Below, piece by piece: positions 37,118-44,893 of a stretch of DNA of 64,000 nt. This stretch comes from an uncultured Stenotrophomonas sp. (GTDB lineage Bacteria; Pseudomonadota; Gammaproteobacteria; Xanthomonadales; Xanthomonadaceae), in the NCBI RefSeq assembly GCF_913778665.1, contig NZ_CAJYVQ010000002.1, positions 744,001 through 808,000 on the forward strand, read 5' to 3'. Below the pieces are notes generated by a model. That model searched no databases. It was not told the DNA's origin and worked only from the letters and a program-made list of their open reading frames with translations. Positions within the stretch are counted from its first letter, which is position 1. Every line of letters begins with the position of its first letter. A program made the position numbers and the translations under genes.

Positions 37118-37819
37118 TTACAGCGGCAGGTCGAACACCAGCACTTCGGCGTCGTTGCCGTTTTCCAGGGTCAGCTGCGCTTCGTCGCTGACCTGCAGCG
37201 CATCACCGGCTTCCAGGGTGATGCCGTTCACCTGCAGCTGGCCACGCGCCACCTGCACATAGGCGCCACGACCGTTGCCGAGCGCGTGATGAAGCTTCTG
37301 GCCGCCATCGAGGATGGTGGCGAAGATGCGGGCATCCTGGTGGATGCGCAGCGAACCGTCGGCACCGTCCGGCGAAGCGATCAGGCGCAGCTGGCCGCGC
37401 TTGCTGTCCGGCGTGAAGTGGGTCTCCTCGTAGGACGGCGCGATGTTCTCGGTGTCCGGGAAGATCCAGATCTGCAGGAAGTGCACGGTCTCGTCGGCCG
37501 AGTGGTTGAACTCGCTGTGGGTGACGCCGCTGCCGGCGCTCATGCGCTGCACGTCGCCGTAGCGCAGTACCGAACCGGTGCCCATCGAGTCCTTGTGCTC
37601 CAGCGCACCACCCAGCACGTAGGAGATGATCTCCATGTTGCTGTGGCCGTGGGTGCCGAAGCCCTGGCCACCGATCACCTTGTCTTCGTTGATTACCCGC
37701 AGCGGCCCGAAGCTGACGTAACGCGGGTCGTAGTAGTTGGCGAACGAGAAGGTGTGGCGTGAGGACAGCCAGCCATGCTCGGCCAGGCCACGGGTAGCGC
37801 TCTTGCGGATCTGCAGCAT
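37118..37819 (-). CDS. pirin family protein (YhaK/YhhW type)
   Basis: 233 residues. A bicupin of the pirin family; some members cleave quercetin in vitro but the physiological role is unsettled. The metal-site motif GTHGHSNMEIISYVLGGALEHKDS near 54-77 supplies the His residues, and SAGSGVTHSEFNHS near 92-105 the remaining ligands. The C-terminal cupin ends in VLVFDLPL. AAGGAG nine bases before ATG 37819 fixes the start. It is divergent from a LysR gene, the same relation as E. coli yhaK-yhaJ. Confidence 0.9.
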   Translation of the reverse strand: MLQIRKSATRGLAEHGWLSSRHTFSFANYYDPRYVSFGPLRVINEDKVIGGQGFGTHGHSNMEIISYVLGGALEHKDSMGTGSVLRYGDVQRMSAGSGVTHSEFNHSADETVHFLQIWIFPDTENIAPSYEETHFTPDSKRGQLRLIASPDGADGSLRIHQDARIFATILDGGQKLHHALGNGRGAYVQVARGQLQVNGITLEAGDALQVSDEAQLTLENGNDAEVLVFDLPL

Positions 37820-37917
37820 GATGGAATCTCCTTGTTCGATGGTTTCGATGGGGCGGGGTGGGCCGGTAGCCGTTGTGTTTCCCGGTTGGAGAGAAGTATC
37901 CGCTTGCGCCATGGGTT

Positions 37918-37937
37918 TGAAAAACGGATAGTTTTCA
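37918..37937. promoter_or_regulatory. LysR-type dyad in the pirin-LysR intergenic region
   Basis: TGAAAAACGGATAGTTTTCA is an interrupted palindrome (TGAAAA/TTTTCA) lying 22 bp before the LysR start and about 100 bp from the pirin start. This is the usual site for LysR autoregulation and control of the divergent gene. Confidence 0.55.
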
Positions 37938-37959
37938 CAGCTACCATCGAAAAATTCGA

Positions 37960-38880
37960 ATGCTCAAGCTCAGCCTCGATGCCCTGCAGATCCTGGACGC
38001 CATCGACCGCCGCGGCTCGTTCGCCGGCGCTGGCAAGGCGCTGCACAAGGTGCCCTCGACCATCTCCTACACCGTGGCCAAGCTGGAGGAGGACCTGGGC
38101 GTACAGCTGTTCGACCGGGTCGGGCCGCGCGCCGAGCCGACCGAAGCAGGGCGCGCGCTGCTGGACGAGGGCCGGCATCTGCTGCGCGCCGCCCGTGAGC
38201 TGGAGCTGCGGGTGCGCCGGGTGGCATCCGGCTGGGAGACCGAGCTGACCCTGGCGGTGGATTCAGTGTTCCCGACCTGGCTGCTTGGACCGGACATCGC
38301 CGCGTTCCGTGAGACCGAGGCACCGACCCGGCTGCGGCTGATCGGCGAGGCGCTGTCGGGTACCTGGGAGGCCTTGCTGGATCGGCGTGCCGACCTGCTG
38401 GTCGGTGCACCGGGCGAGGGCCCCAGTGGCGGCGGTTACGTGGTGGAGCCGCTGGGCACGGTGGAGTTTGTGTTCGCAGTGGCGCCCAGCCATCCTCTGG
38501 CCGCCGTGGACGGTATGCTCGGGCGCGAACAGTTGGTCGAGCACTGCGCGATCGCCGTCTCCGATTCGGCGCGGCGGTTGTTGCCACGCACGGTCGGCCT
38601 GTTGATGGGGCAGGAGATGCTGACGGTGCCGGACATGGCCAGCAAGCTGAAACTGCAGTGCGAAGGCGTGGGCTTCGGCTTCCTGCCTGAACCCTGCGCG
38701 CGCGCGGCGGTGGCACGCGGCCAGCTGGTGATCCGCGAGGTGGAGGAACACAAGCCGGAAGAGACCTTCTGGCTGGCTTGGCGCACCGGTGAGGATGGCG
38801 CTGCATTGCGCTGGTGGCGAGAGCGCCTGCGCAGGCCGGAGCTGCTTTCGCAGTGGTGGCAGGCGATGGCCAGGGGGTAG
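37960..38880 (+). CDS. LysR family transcriptional regulator (YhaJ-like)
   Basis: 306 residues. The N-terminal winged helix (about 1-60) reads LDALQILDAIDRRGSFAGAG, then PSTISYTVAKLEEDLGVQLFDR, the classic LysR DNA-binding signature. The effector-binding domain (about 90-300) follows, with VDSVFPTWLLGPDI at its first strand. It is divergent from the pirin gene, its likely target, as in the E. coli yhaJ-yhaK pair. The effector is unknown; YhaJ homologues respond to aromatic compounds. The 3' end abuts composite element 2. Confidence 0.9.
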   Translation: MLKLSLDALQILDAIDRRGSFAGAGKALHKVPSTISYTVAKLEEDLGVQLFDRVGPRAEPTEAGRALLDEGRHLLRAARELELRVRRVASGWETELTLAVDSVFPTWLLGPDIAAFRETEAPTRLRLIGEALSGTWEALLDRRADLLVGAPGEGPSGGGYVVEPLGTVEFVFAVAPSHPLAAVDGMLGREQLVEHCAIAVSDSARRLLPRTVGLLMGQEMLTVPDMASKLKLQCEGVGFGFLPEPCARAAVARGQLVIREVEEHKPEETFWLAWRTGEDGAALRWWRERLRRPELLSQWWQAMARG

Positions 38881-38885
38881 GCGTA

Positions 38886-39412
38886 CGGCAGGGCTGCGCC
38901 CTGCACCCGCTACGATCCAGAGCAACGGCAACAGCAACAGCAACAGCAACAGCAGAAGCTGGTTTGCTGAGGGATGGCGGGGTGGATCCGGTTGCGGGAG
39001 ACGCCGTAAACCCGTCCATGGGGGCTTGGCCGCGGCATCCATGCCGCGGACACTCCCGCAACCGGACCCACCCCGACTTCGACACATTCCTGCGGCTGTT
39101 GGTGTGTGTCGACCTTGGTCGACACGATAGATCCACGCCATGCGTGGATGCTTTTCGATCTTGATCCCAAATATTCGATTCCGATGGAGATTCATCCACG
39201 CATGGCGTGGATCCATCAGATCGCGAGCATCTGTCAGAGGTGGGACGGTGTCGGAGTGCGGGGTGTCAGCCGCATGGATGCGGCTGCCAAGGCTACATGG
39301 ATGTACTTGCGCCGTCCCCGCACTCCGGCACCGCCCCGCCAAAGCGGGGAATGCCAGCTTTTGCCGTTGCCTTGGCTTGAAGCCTCTGCAGGTGCAGGGC
39401 GCAGCCCTGCCG
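38886..39412. repeat. composite palindromic element, copy 2
   Basis: 527 bp with terminal inverted repeats 38886-38908 and 39391-39412 (GGCAGGGCTGCGCCCTGCAC core, itself a hairpin). Inside are a CAGCAA tract (38919-38956), hairpin H3 with arms 38978-39000 and 39053-39075, a spacer, a central SMAG group (about 39103-39211), hairpin H4 with arms 39242-39263 and 39316-39337, and a remnant tract. The spacer after H3 matches the reverse complement of the spacer before H2 of element 1, and the spacer after H1 matches the reverse complement of the one before H4 here; each element is therefore two inverted half-modules. The centre from AAATATTCGATTCCGATGGA onward (36 bp) is identical in both elements. 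No gene is supported. Confidence 0.87.
38919..38956. repeat. CAACAG hexanucleotide microsatellite
   Basis: About five units of CAACAG after a GAGCAACGG start, in the left half of composite element 2. A single remnant in reverse orientation (GCCGTTGCC) lies near 39363, where the inverted half-module predicts it. Confidence 0.9.
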
Positions 39413-39424
39413 AAAAACGCACAT

Positions 39425-39454
39425 AAAAAAACAGCAGGCCGAGGCCTGCTGTTT
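39425..39454 (-). terminator. rho-independent terminator after the tRNA-Arg cluster
   Basis: On the minus strand AACAGCAGGCC and GGCCTGCTGTT form an 11 bp stem with a two-base TC loop, followed by six or more T. It lies 9 nt past the last tRNA of the cluster. Confidence 0.92.
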
Positions 39455-39462
39455 CGGTGTAA

Positions 39463-39539
39463 TGGTGCGCCCGGAGAGATTCGAACTCCCGACCGCCTGG
39501 TTCGTAGCCAGGTACTCTATCCAACTGAGCTACGGGCGC
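39463..39539 (-). tRNA. tRNA-Arg (anticodon ACG), copy 3 in transcription order
   Basis: 77 bases with encoded CCA. Acceptor GCGCCCG pairs with CGGGCGC; D-arm AGCTCAGTTGGATAGAG; anticodon loop CTACGAA within CCTGG/CCAGG; T-arm CGGGAGTTCGAATCTCTCC. The ACG anticodon becomes ICG after TadA editing and reads CGU, CGC and CGA. It is identical to the other two copies upstream. Confidence 0.96.
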
Positions 39540-39571
39540 CAATTACATAAACTTGTTGTGCTGACTGTGTA

Positions 39572-39648
39572 TGGTGCGCCCGGAGAGATTCGAACTCCCG
39601 ACCGCCTGGTTCGTAGCCAGGTACTCTATCCAACTGAGCTACGGGCGC
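39572..39648 (-). tRNA. tRNA-Arg (anticodon ACG), copy 2
   Basis: Same 77-base sequence as the neighbouring copies, separated from the next by 32 bp. Probably processed from a shared precursor. Confidence 0.96.
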
Positions 39649-39717
39649 GCGGTACACAATCAATTCACTGCTTAATTTTACTTCATTTCCAGCGGCGGAT
39701 GCTGGAAACCTGTCGAG

Positions 39718-39794
39718 TGGTGCGCCCGGAGAGATTCGAACTCCCGACCGCCTGGTTCGTAGCCAGGTACTCTATCCAACTGAGCTACGGGCGC
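39718..39794 (-). tRNA. tRNA-Arg (anticodon ACG), copy 1
   Basis: Same 77-base sequence. Its first ten bases (5' end, 39785-39794) overlap the last codons and the TAG stop of the upstream hydrolase gene, so tRNA and mRNA share sequence at this joint. Confidence 0.96.
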
Positions 39795-40711
39795 CCTGCG
39801 ACAGGAGCGGAATTATGCGGATGTCGGCGCGCACCGTCAACAGTTTTGTGAAAATTTTCATCCAACTGAATGAGAAAGCGCTCCGCCACAGCCTCTGGGG
39901 CCTTCAGCCATGCGAAATGGTCGTCGCGCGTGCCCAGTTCCTGCGCGGTCAGCACGCATAGCCGTGCGGCCACATTCGGCAGTTTTGCCAGCAGCGTCTG
40001 CATTGATCCGGGCGGTGCCAGCCAGTCGTGTTCCATCAGCACTGCCTGTGCGCTGCCGTGCACGCGCGCCATCTGTGCGTCCAGGTCTTCATCCATGCCG
40101 ACAGCAGCGTAGTGGTTGTTCAGGCCCACGCGCGCCCAGTCGGCGATCAGCCCGCGTGCTTCAGTGCCACCGAAGCCGAGGCGACGGCCAGGCAGCACGC
40201 CCTGGCGCTGCGCGATCCACGGCAGGAAACGGTACACCAGCGGCAGCAGCCAGCCGCGCGGTGGCGGAAAGCCGCGCCAGAACGGTGAGCCGCTGGCGGC
40301 CAGCCACAGCCGGTTGAAGTGCTGCGGGTTGCGGCCGGCATGCACGCAGGCCAGCTGCCCGCCCAGGCTGTGGCCGCCGATGATCCAGGGCAGGGCGCCG
40401 GATTCGGCATCTGCCGTGGCCAACACGGCCTGACTGCCTGGCAGATCCTGTTCCAGTAGTTCGCGATAGCCCCAGTCCTGCGTGCGCGACGGCCGCAGTG
40501 AACTGCTGCCGTTGCCGCGCCACTCATGCAGGTACACCGCCACCCCTTTTGCTGCCAGCGCCTGCGCCAACGGCAGGTAGTGGCGCGCGGCCACGCCCAG
40601 TGCAGGCAGCCACAGCAAGCGTGTGATCGGCTGTGCGGGCACGCAGGCGATCACTTCATAGCGGTGGTCATCGTCGCACTGCACGGCAACGGTGGCTGGT
40701 GCCGGCGTCAC
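39785..40711 (-). CDS. alpha/beta hydrolase whose stop lies inside a tRNA gene
   Basis: 308 residues. The serine hydrolase fold is visible: TRLLWLPALGVAARHYLPLA near 25, HEWRGNGSS near 57, the nucleophile elbow GGHSLGG near 95-101, and a late His in Asp-Asp-His-Phe-Ala-Trp. The family is often annotated as a serine aminopeptidase or esterase; the substrate is unknown. The start is a GTG that overlaps the thiD stop (GTGA), so it is translationally coupled to thiD, although no role in thiamine metabolism is known. The TAG stop falls within the first tRNA-Arg gene. Confidence 0.8.
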   Translation of the reverse strand: MTPAPATVAVQCDDDHRYEVIACVPAQPITRLLWLPALGVAARHYLPLAQALAAKGVAVYLHEWRGNGSSSLRPSRTQDWGYRELLEQDLPGSQAVLATADAESGALPWIIGGHSLGGQLACVHAGRNPQHFNRLWLAASGSPFWRGFPPPRGWLLPLVYRFLPWIAQRQGVLPGRRLGFGGTEARGLIADWARVGLNNHYAAVGMDEDLDAQMARVHGSAQAVLMEHDWLAPPGSMQTLLAKLPNVAARLCVLTAQELGTRDDHFAWLKAPEAVAERFLIQLDENFHKTVDGARRHPHNSAPVAGRP

Positions 40712-41517
40712 GCGTGCGGTGCCGCGCCGAAATGGTCGAGCACCAGCACTTCGCTGCGGCCCGGCGCATAGCCTTGCTGCAGGCCGCGTGCAACGTAGTC
40801 GATGCCGGCTTCGCAGGCGTTGGTCAGGCTCAGGCCGTTGCACAGCTGCGCAGCAATGGCCGAAGCCAGCGTGCAGCCGGTGCCGTGCGCATCCAGTGGC
40901 AGGCGGGTATGGATGAACTCTTCGCTGCTGACGCCATCGAAGTAGCGGTCGATCACGCGCGTGCCTTCAAGCAGATGTCCGCCCTTCAGCAGCACGGCGC
41001 CGGCACCGAGGTCGAGCAGCGCGGAGGCAGCCTGTTCGGCGTCTTCGCCGCTGCCGATGTTGCGGCCCACCAGCAGTTCCGCCTCGGGCGCATTCGGGGT
41101 GATCAGCGTGGCCAGTGGGATCAGGCGTTCGCGCATGGCCTGCAGTGCGCTGTCTTCCAGCAGGCGCGCGCCACTGGTGGCGACCATCACCGGGTCCAGC
41201 ACCACATGCGGCGGCCGGTGCCGCTCCAGCGCGTCTGCGACGGCATGGATGACCTCGGCATTGGCAAGCATGCCCAGCTTCACGGCGTGGATGTCGAAGT
41301 CGTCGAAGCAGGCTTCCAGCTGTGCACGCAGGAAGTCGATCGGCGGCACGTGCACGGCGGTGACGCCGCGGGTGTTCTGTGCGGTCAGCGCGGCGATCGC
41401 CGACAGGCCATGCACGCGATGCGCGGCGAAGGCCTTCAGGTCGGCCTGGATGCCGGCGCCACCACCGGAATCGGAACCGGCGATGGTGAGGGCAGAGACG
41501 GGAGTGGTCGGGCTCAT
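40708..41517 (-). CDS. thiD: hydroxymethylpyrimidine/phosphomethylpyrimidine kinase
   Basis: 269 residues. It phosphorylates HMP to HMP-PP for thiamine synthesis. A ribokinase-like fold shows the start signature [21 protein letters not shown] near 9-29, the ATP-site Asp-Pro-Val-Met-Val near 109 and the catalytic [13 protein letters not shown] near 214-226 with the anion-hole Gly-Thr-Gly-Cys. ATG 41517 is the only in-frame Met in the right place; the ribosome binding site is weak. No TPP riboswitch is visible in the 137 bp upstream, unlike many thi operons. It is followed by a coupled hydrolase gene. Confidence 0.94.
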   Translation of the reverse strand: MSPTTPVSALTIAGSDSGGGAGIQADLKAFAAHRVHGLSAIAALTAQNTRGVTAVHVPPIDFLRAQLEACFDDFDIHAVKLGMLANAEVIHAVADALERHRPPHVVLDPVMVATSGARLLEDSALQAMRERLIPLATLITPNAPEAELLVGRNIGSGEDAEQAASALLDLGAGAVLLKGGHLLEGTRVIDRYFDGVSSEEFIHTRLPLDAHGTGCTLASAIAAQLCNGLSLTNACEAGIDYVARGLQQGYAPGRSEVLVLDHFGAAPHA

Positions 41518-41549
41518 TCCGCGATTGTGCCGTGGTCCCGCATGCGCGG

Positions 41550-41573
41550 GTAGATCCATGCCATGCGCGGATG
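41550..41573. repeat. SMAG palindrome of the GTAGATCCATGCC type
   Basis: GTAGATCCATGCCATGCGCG followed by GATG, related to the palindromes in the centre of the two composite elements. It lies 33 bp upstream of the thiD start codon. Confidence 0.65.
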
Positions 41574-41590
41574 CCTTTGATCCGTCAGGC

Positions 41591-41633
41591 GGGGTCAGAT
41601 CCCATTTCACAGGAAAAAGAGGGATCTGACCCC
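41591..41633. repeat. long hairpin, GGGGTCAGATCCC family
   Basis: Arms GGGGTCAGATCCC (41591-41603) and GGGATCTGACCCC (41621-41633) are perfect 13 bp inverted repeats around an A-rich 17-base loop. A related hairpin (GGGGTCAGGTCC) is at 53113-53153. It could terminate the DUF1275 gene on the minus strand, though the tail is not T-rich. Confidence 0.75.
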
Positions 41634-41654
41634 CGGGCGCCCGCAGCGCGACCC

Positions 41655-42323
41655 TCAATGGCGCCAACGTGCCCACTGCTGGTACAGCACGTAACCCAGC
41701 CCGGTCAGGCCGGTCAGCAGGGCGGGGGCGAGCAGGGCATCGTACTGCCAGCGCACGAACAGCCACGCGCCGATGACGCCGCCGGCGAGGAAGCCGCTGA
41801 TGATCAGCCCGCTGAGGGTCAGGCGCCGCACCTGCAGCGGCAGCCCGCGCAGCAGGTGGCCGAGGCCGATGCCCAGATCGGTGAACATGCCGCTGAGATG
41901 AGTAGTGCGCACCACCGCGCCGCTGAAGGTGGTGGCCATCGCGTTCTGCAGGCCACAGGCCATGGCGGCAGCCAGCGCGCCCCAGATCTGCTGCTGTTCG
42001 AACAGCGGAATGGCGACCAGCAGCAGGGCCGATTCCAGCGCCAGTGCAACGCCGTACCGGCGCCCCAGCTGCAGGACACTGTCCTGGATCAGCAGGCCGC
42101 TGAGCATCGCGCCCAGCGAGAAGGCGATCAGCAGCCCCCACAGATGACCGACTGCACGCCAGTTACCCTGCGCCAGTGCCATGCCCAGCTGGCTGGTGCT
42201 GCCGGTCATGTGGCTGACCGCCTGGTGCTCGAAGCCGAGGAAGCCGACGACGTTCACCATGCCGGCCACGCACGACAACGCGACCGCGCCGATCCAGACC
42301 CAGGTGGGCAGGCGGATTCCCAT
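41655..42323 (-). CDS. DUF1275 (YoaK-like) membrane protein
   Basis: 222 residues with six predicted transmembrane segments. The family signature is present: the Gly-Met-Val-Asn-Val-Val-Gly-Phe-Leu region near 21, SHMTGSTSQLGMALAQ near 37-52, and CGLQNAMATTFSGAVVRTTHLSGMFTDLGIGLG near 122-154. The biochemical role is unknown; it may be a transporter. The short tail is basic (WARWRH). It lies 11 nt after the preceding lipoprotein gene, so it may be the last gene of a phoH-lipoprotein-DUF1275 transcript. Confidence 0.85.
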   Translation of the reverse strand: MGIRLPTWVWIGAVALSCVAGMVNVVGFLGFEHQAVSHMTGSTSQLGMALAQGNWRAVGHLWGLLIAFSLGAMLSGLLIQDSVLQLGRRYGVALALESALLLVAIPLFEQQQIWGALAAAMACGLQNAMATTFSGAVVRTTHLSGMFTDLGIGLGHLLRGLPLQVRRLTLSGLIISGFLAGGVIGAWLFVRWQYDALLAPALLTGLTGLGYVLYQQWARWRH

Positions 42324-42334
42324 CGGCGGGGCCC

Positions 42335-42841
42335 TCAGGGCCCGCCGAGGCCGCCGTTGAACTGCAGCTCGCTGAAGGTGTCGCTGGACGGATCGAACAC
42401 CGCACCCCAGAACTGCGCCCCGCCATCGCAGACGCGGATCGCTTCGCGGGCCGGGTTGATGCCGCTGTCATCGGGCAGGTGGAAGGCGTTGATGTAGATC
42501 AGCCGCTTGCCGGCGCTTTCGATGCCGACGTACTGGCGGTCGAAGTCCAGCACCTTGGGTACCTGTGCCTCCAGCGCCGACAGCTTCGCCTCCAGCTGGT
42601 CGACCTGCTGCCGGCTGGGCGCCCAGTAACCCGACACCCGCCCGGCGTCGCGGCCGGGGCTGGTGCGCGAGCAGGTGTCGAGTACCTGCGCGGCGATGAT
42701 CGGGCGGGTGACCACCCACGACTGGCCGGTGCGCTCGGTGGTCGGCACGCTGGCCGGGCCGCGCGTGGTGGTACAGGCGCCGAGCACGCTGGCGAGGGCG
42801 ATCGCCAGCGTGGGCAGTAGCAGGCGGGTGCGACGGTTCAC
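42335..42841 (-). CDS. lipoprotein of unknown function
   Basis: 168 residues. The signal MNRRTRLLLPTLAIALASVL precedes the lipobox Leu-Gly-Ala-Cys (Cys23), followed by Thr-Thr-Thr, which predicts outer membrane sorting. The mature part has two further cysteines, a short helical stretch (Gln-Gln-Val-Asp-Gln-Leu-Glu-Ala-Lys-Leu) and a Gly-rich end. The start is a GTG that overlaps the PhoH-like gene stop (GTGA), so the genes are coupled. I do not recognise a family. Confidence 0.7.
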   Translation of the reverse strand: MNRRTRLLLPTLAIALASVLGACTTTRGPASVPTTERTGQSWVVTRPIIAAQVLDTCSRTSPGRDAGRVSGYWAPSRQQVDQLEAKLSALEAQVPKVLDFDRQYVGIESAGKRLIYINAFHLPDDSGINPAREAIRVCDGGAQFWGAVFDPSSDTFSELQFNGGLGGP

Positions 42842-44238
42842 AACACCTCCGAGGCGTAGTCGGCCAGGCGGGAGCGTTCGCCACGACGCAGGGTGATGTG
42901 CGCGCTATGCGGCCAGTTCTTGAAGCGGTCCACCGCGTAGGTCAGGCCCGAAGTGGTTTCGGTCAGGTACGGGGTATCGATCTGCTCGACGTTGCCCAGG
43001 CAGACGATCTTGGTGCCGGGACCGGCACGGGTGATGAGCGTCTTCATCTGCTTCGGGGTGAGGTTCTGCGCCTCGTCCAGGATCAGGTAGCGCGACAGGA
43101 AGGTGCGGCCGCGCATGAAGTTCATCGAGCGGATCTTGATGCGGCTGGCCAGCAGGTCGTTGGTAGCCTGGCGACCCCAGGTGCCGCCGTCCTGGTTGTG
43201 CGTGAGCACTTCCAGGTTGTCGGTCAGCGCCCCCATCCACGGCGTCATCTTCTCTTCCTCGGTACCGGGCAGGAAGCCGATGTCCTCGCCGACACTGACC
43301 GTGGCGCGGGTCATGATGATCTCGCGGTAGCGCTGCTGGTCCATGGTCTGCGCCAGGCCGGCCGCCAGTGCCAGCAGGGTCTTGCCCGTACCTGCGGTGC
43401 CGAGCAGGGTGACGAAGTCGATCTCCGGGTCCATCAGCGCGTTGAGCGCGAAATTCTGCTCGCGGTTGCGTGCACTGATGCCCCACACGGCGTGGCTGCC
43501 GTGGCGGAAATCATCAACCAGCGACAGTACAACCTTGCCATCGCCGACCACGCGGCTGACCCGCAGTTCGACTTCGTCTTCGCCAGGCAGGTAGACGTAC
43601 TGGTTCGGGTACCACTCTTCGCCGTCCAGTGCCTGGATTTCGTAATGGGTGCGGCCCTTGTCGCTCCAGCTGCGCAGGTCCTCGCCGTGGCGCTTCCAGA
43701 AGTCTTCCGGCAGTTCTGTGGCACCGGTGTAGAGCAGGCTGAAGTCATCCAGCGCGCGGTCGTTTTCGTAGTCCTCCGAAACGATGCCGGCGATGGCGGC
43801 CTTGATCCGCAGGTTGATGTCCTTGGAAACGAACACCACTGGCACGTCCGGCGTTTCTTCCTTCAGGGCCAGGATCGCGCCGAGGATGGCGTTGTCCGGG
43901 ATCACTTGGCCGAAGCTCTTGCCCGCGTCGAAATGGCTGGTCTGGAAGCGCAGCTTGCCGGCACTGTGCTTGCCGCGCAGCTGAAGGCCCTGCGGCCGCT
44001 GCAGCGGAATGCCGTCGGCCAGGTTGTCCAGCCCGGAAGCCTGTACCAGTTCATTGAGGAAGCGGCTCACCTGGCGTGCGTTGCGGCTCGCTTCGGAGGT
44101 GCCCTTCTTGCCGTTGTCCAGCTCCTCGATCACCTGCATGGGCAGGTAGACGTCGTGCTCTTCGAATTTGAACAGCGCGGTGGGATCGTGCATCAGCACG
44201 TTGGTATCCAGCACGTAGATGCGCTTGCCTCGGGTCAT
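42838..44238 (-). CDS. PIN-PhoH fusion protein (PhoH2/YlaK-like), ATPase and predicted ribonuclease
   Basis: 466 residues. The N-terminal PIN nuclease domain (about 1-150) shows the catalytic acidic residues in YVLDTNVLMHDP near 8-19 and Val-Ser-Lys-Asp-Ile-Asn-Leu-Arg near 139. The C-terminal PhoH ATPase (about 245-460) has Walker [16 protein letters not shown] near 279 and Walker B in YLILDEAQNLTPKQMKTL near 381. Characterised PhoH2 proteins unwind and cleave RNA. It heads a transcript with a lipoprotein gene overlapping its stop. Confidence 0.9.
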   Translation of the reverse strand: MTRGKRIYVLDTNVLMHDPTALFKFEEHDVYLPMQVIEELDNGKKGTSEASRNARQVSRFLNELVQASGLDNLADGIPLQRPQGLQLRGKHSAGKLRFQTSHFDAGKSFGQVIPDNAILGAILALKEETPDVPVVFVSKDINLRIKAAIAGIVSEDYENDRALDDFSLLYTGATELPEDFWKRHGEDLRSWSDKGRTHYEIQALDGEEWYPNQYVYLPGEDEVELRVSRVVGDGKVVLSLVDDFRHGSHAVWGISARNREQNFALNALMDPEIDFVTLLGTAGTGKTLLALAAGLAQTMDQQRYREIIMTRATVSVGEDIGFLPGTEEEKMTPWMGALTDNLEVLTHNQDGGTWGRQATNDLLASRIKIRSMNFMRGRTFLSRYLILDEAQNLTPKQMKTLITRAGPGTKIVCLGNVEQIDTPYLTETTSGLTYAVDRFKNWPHSAHITLRRGERSRLADYASEVL

Positions 44239-44322
44239 CGTCGATTCCTGGTTACGGACAGGGAAAAACCATCACGTCCTGCTGCAGGGCAGGGTGATGG
44301 CGGACACAGTGGGCAATGGGAC

Positions 44323-44802
44323 TCACTTGGACTGGGAGGCCTTCAGTTCTTCGAGAACGGCATCGGCATGGCCGGCAACCTTGACCTTGCGCCAGGACTG
44401 CACGATGCGGCTGTCGGGGGAAATCAGGAAGGTGCTGCGTTCGATGCCACGTACCTGCTTGCCGTACATGTTCTTCATCTTGATCACGTCGAAGGCAGTG
44501 CACAGCGCTTCGTCGCCATCGCTGACCAGCGGGAACCTGAAGCCCTGCTTGGCACAGAAGTTGTCGTGCGACTTCACGGAGTCGCGCGAGACGCCGAGCA
44601 CGACCGCGCCGGCCTTCTTGAACTGCGGCAGCAGGGCGTTGAAGTCGATGCCCTCGGTGGTGCAGCCGGGCGTGCTGTCCTTGGGGTAGAAGTACAGCAC
44701 CAGCCACTGGCCGGTGTAGTCGCCGAGGGTGGCGTGGTCGCCGCCGGACATCGCCAGCGGCAGGGAGAGGATGGTGCTGTCCAGGGTGTCGCCGTTGTTC
44801 AT
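44323..44802 (-). CDS. bcp: thioredoxin-dependent peroxiredoxin BCP (PrxQ)
   Basis: 159 residues. It reduces hydrogen peroxide and organic hydroperoxides. The peroxidatic Cys47 is in YFYPKDSTPGCTTEG. The position five residues later is not Cys; instead Cys83 (HDNFCAKQGF) is available as resolving Cys, the arrangement of Xanthomonas PrxQ, where the disulfide forms between helices alpha2 and alpha3. AAGGA upstream of ATG 44802 fixes the start. It lies between phoH and gcvR on the same strand, with 84 and 91 nt gaps. Confidence 0.93.
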   Translation of the reverse strand: MNNGDTLDSTILSLPLAMSGGDHATLGDYTGQWLVLYFYPKDSTPGCTTEGIDFNALLPQFKKAGAVVLGVSRDSVKSHDNFCAKQGFRFPLVSDGDEALCTAFDVIKMKNMYGKQVRGIERSTFLISPDSRIVQSWRKVKVAGHADAVLEELKASQSK

Positions 44803-44893
44803 GAGGTCCTTCTGTCGAGCCTGGGTTCTTTCTACGACAATTGCATGAAACGCCACGCGGCCGTGAGGGACGCGCGAAAAATCAGGAATTCAT

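Noticed and set aside
37970..39199. 409-codon minus-strand frame crossing composite element 2 and the LysR gene
   Set aside because: It reads through the repeat and the antisense of a certain LysR gene; repeated MDGFT-like and VYGVS-like words come from the hairpin loops.
39463..39794. tRNA cluster as phage or island attachment site
   Set aside because: No integrase, no partial tRNA copy with flanking foreign DNA; the three copies are complete and evenly spaced.
40708..41654. TPP riboswitch before thiD
   Set aside because: The 137 bp upstream contain a SMAG and a GGGGTCAGATCCC hairpin but none of the conserved THI-box sequences.
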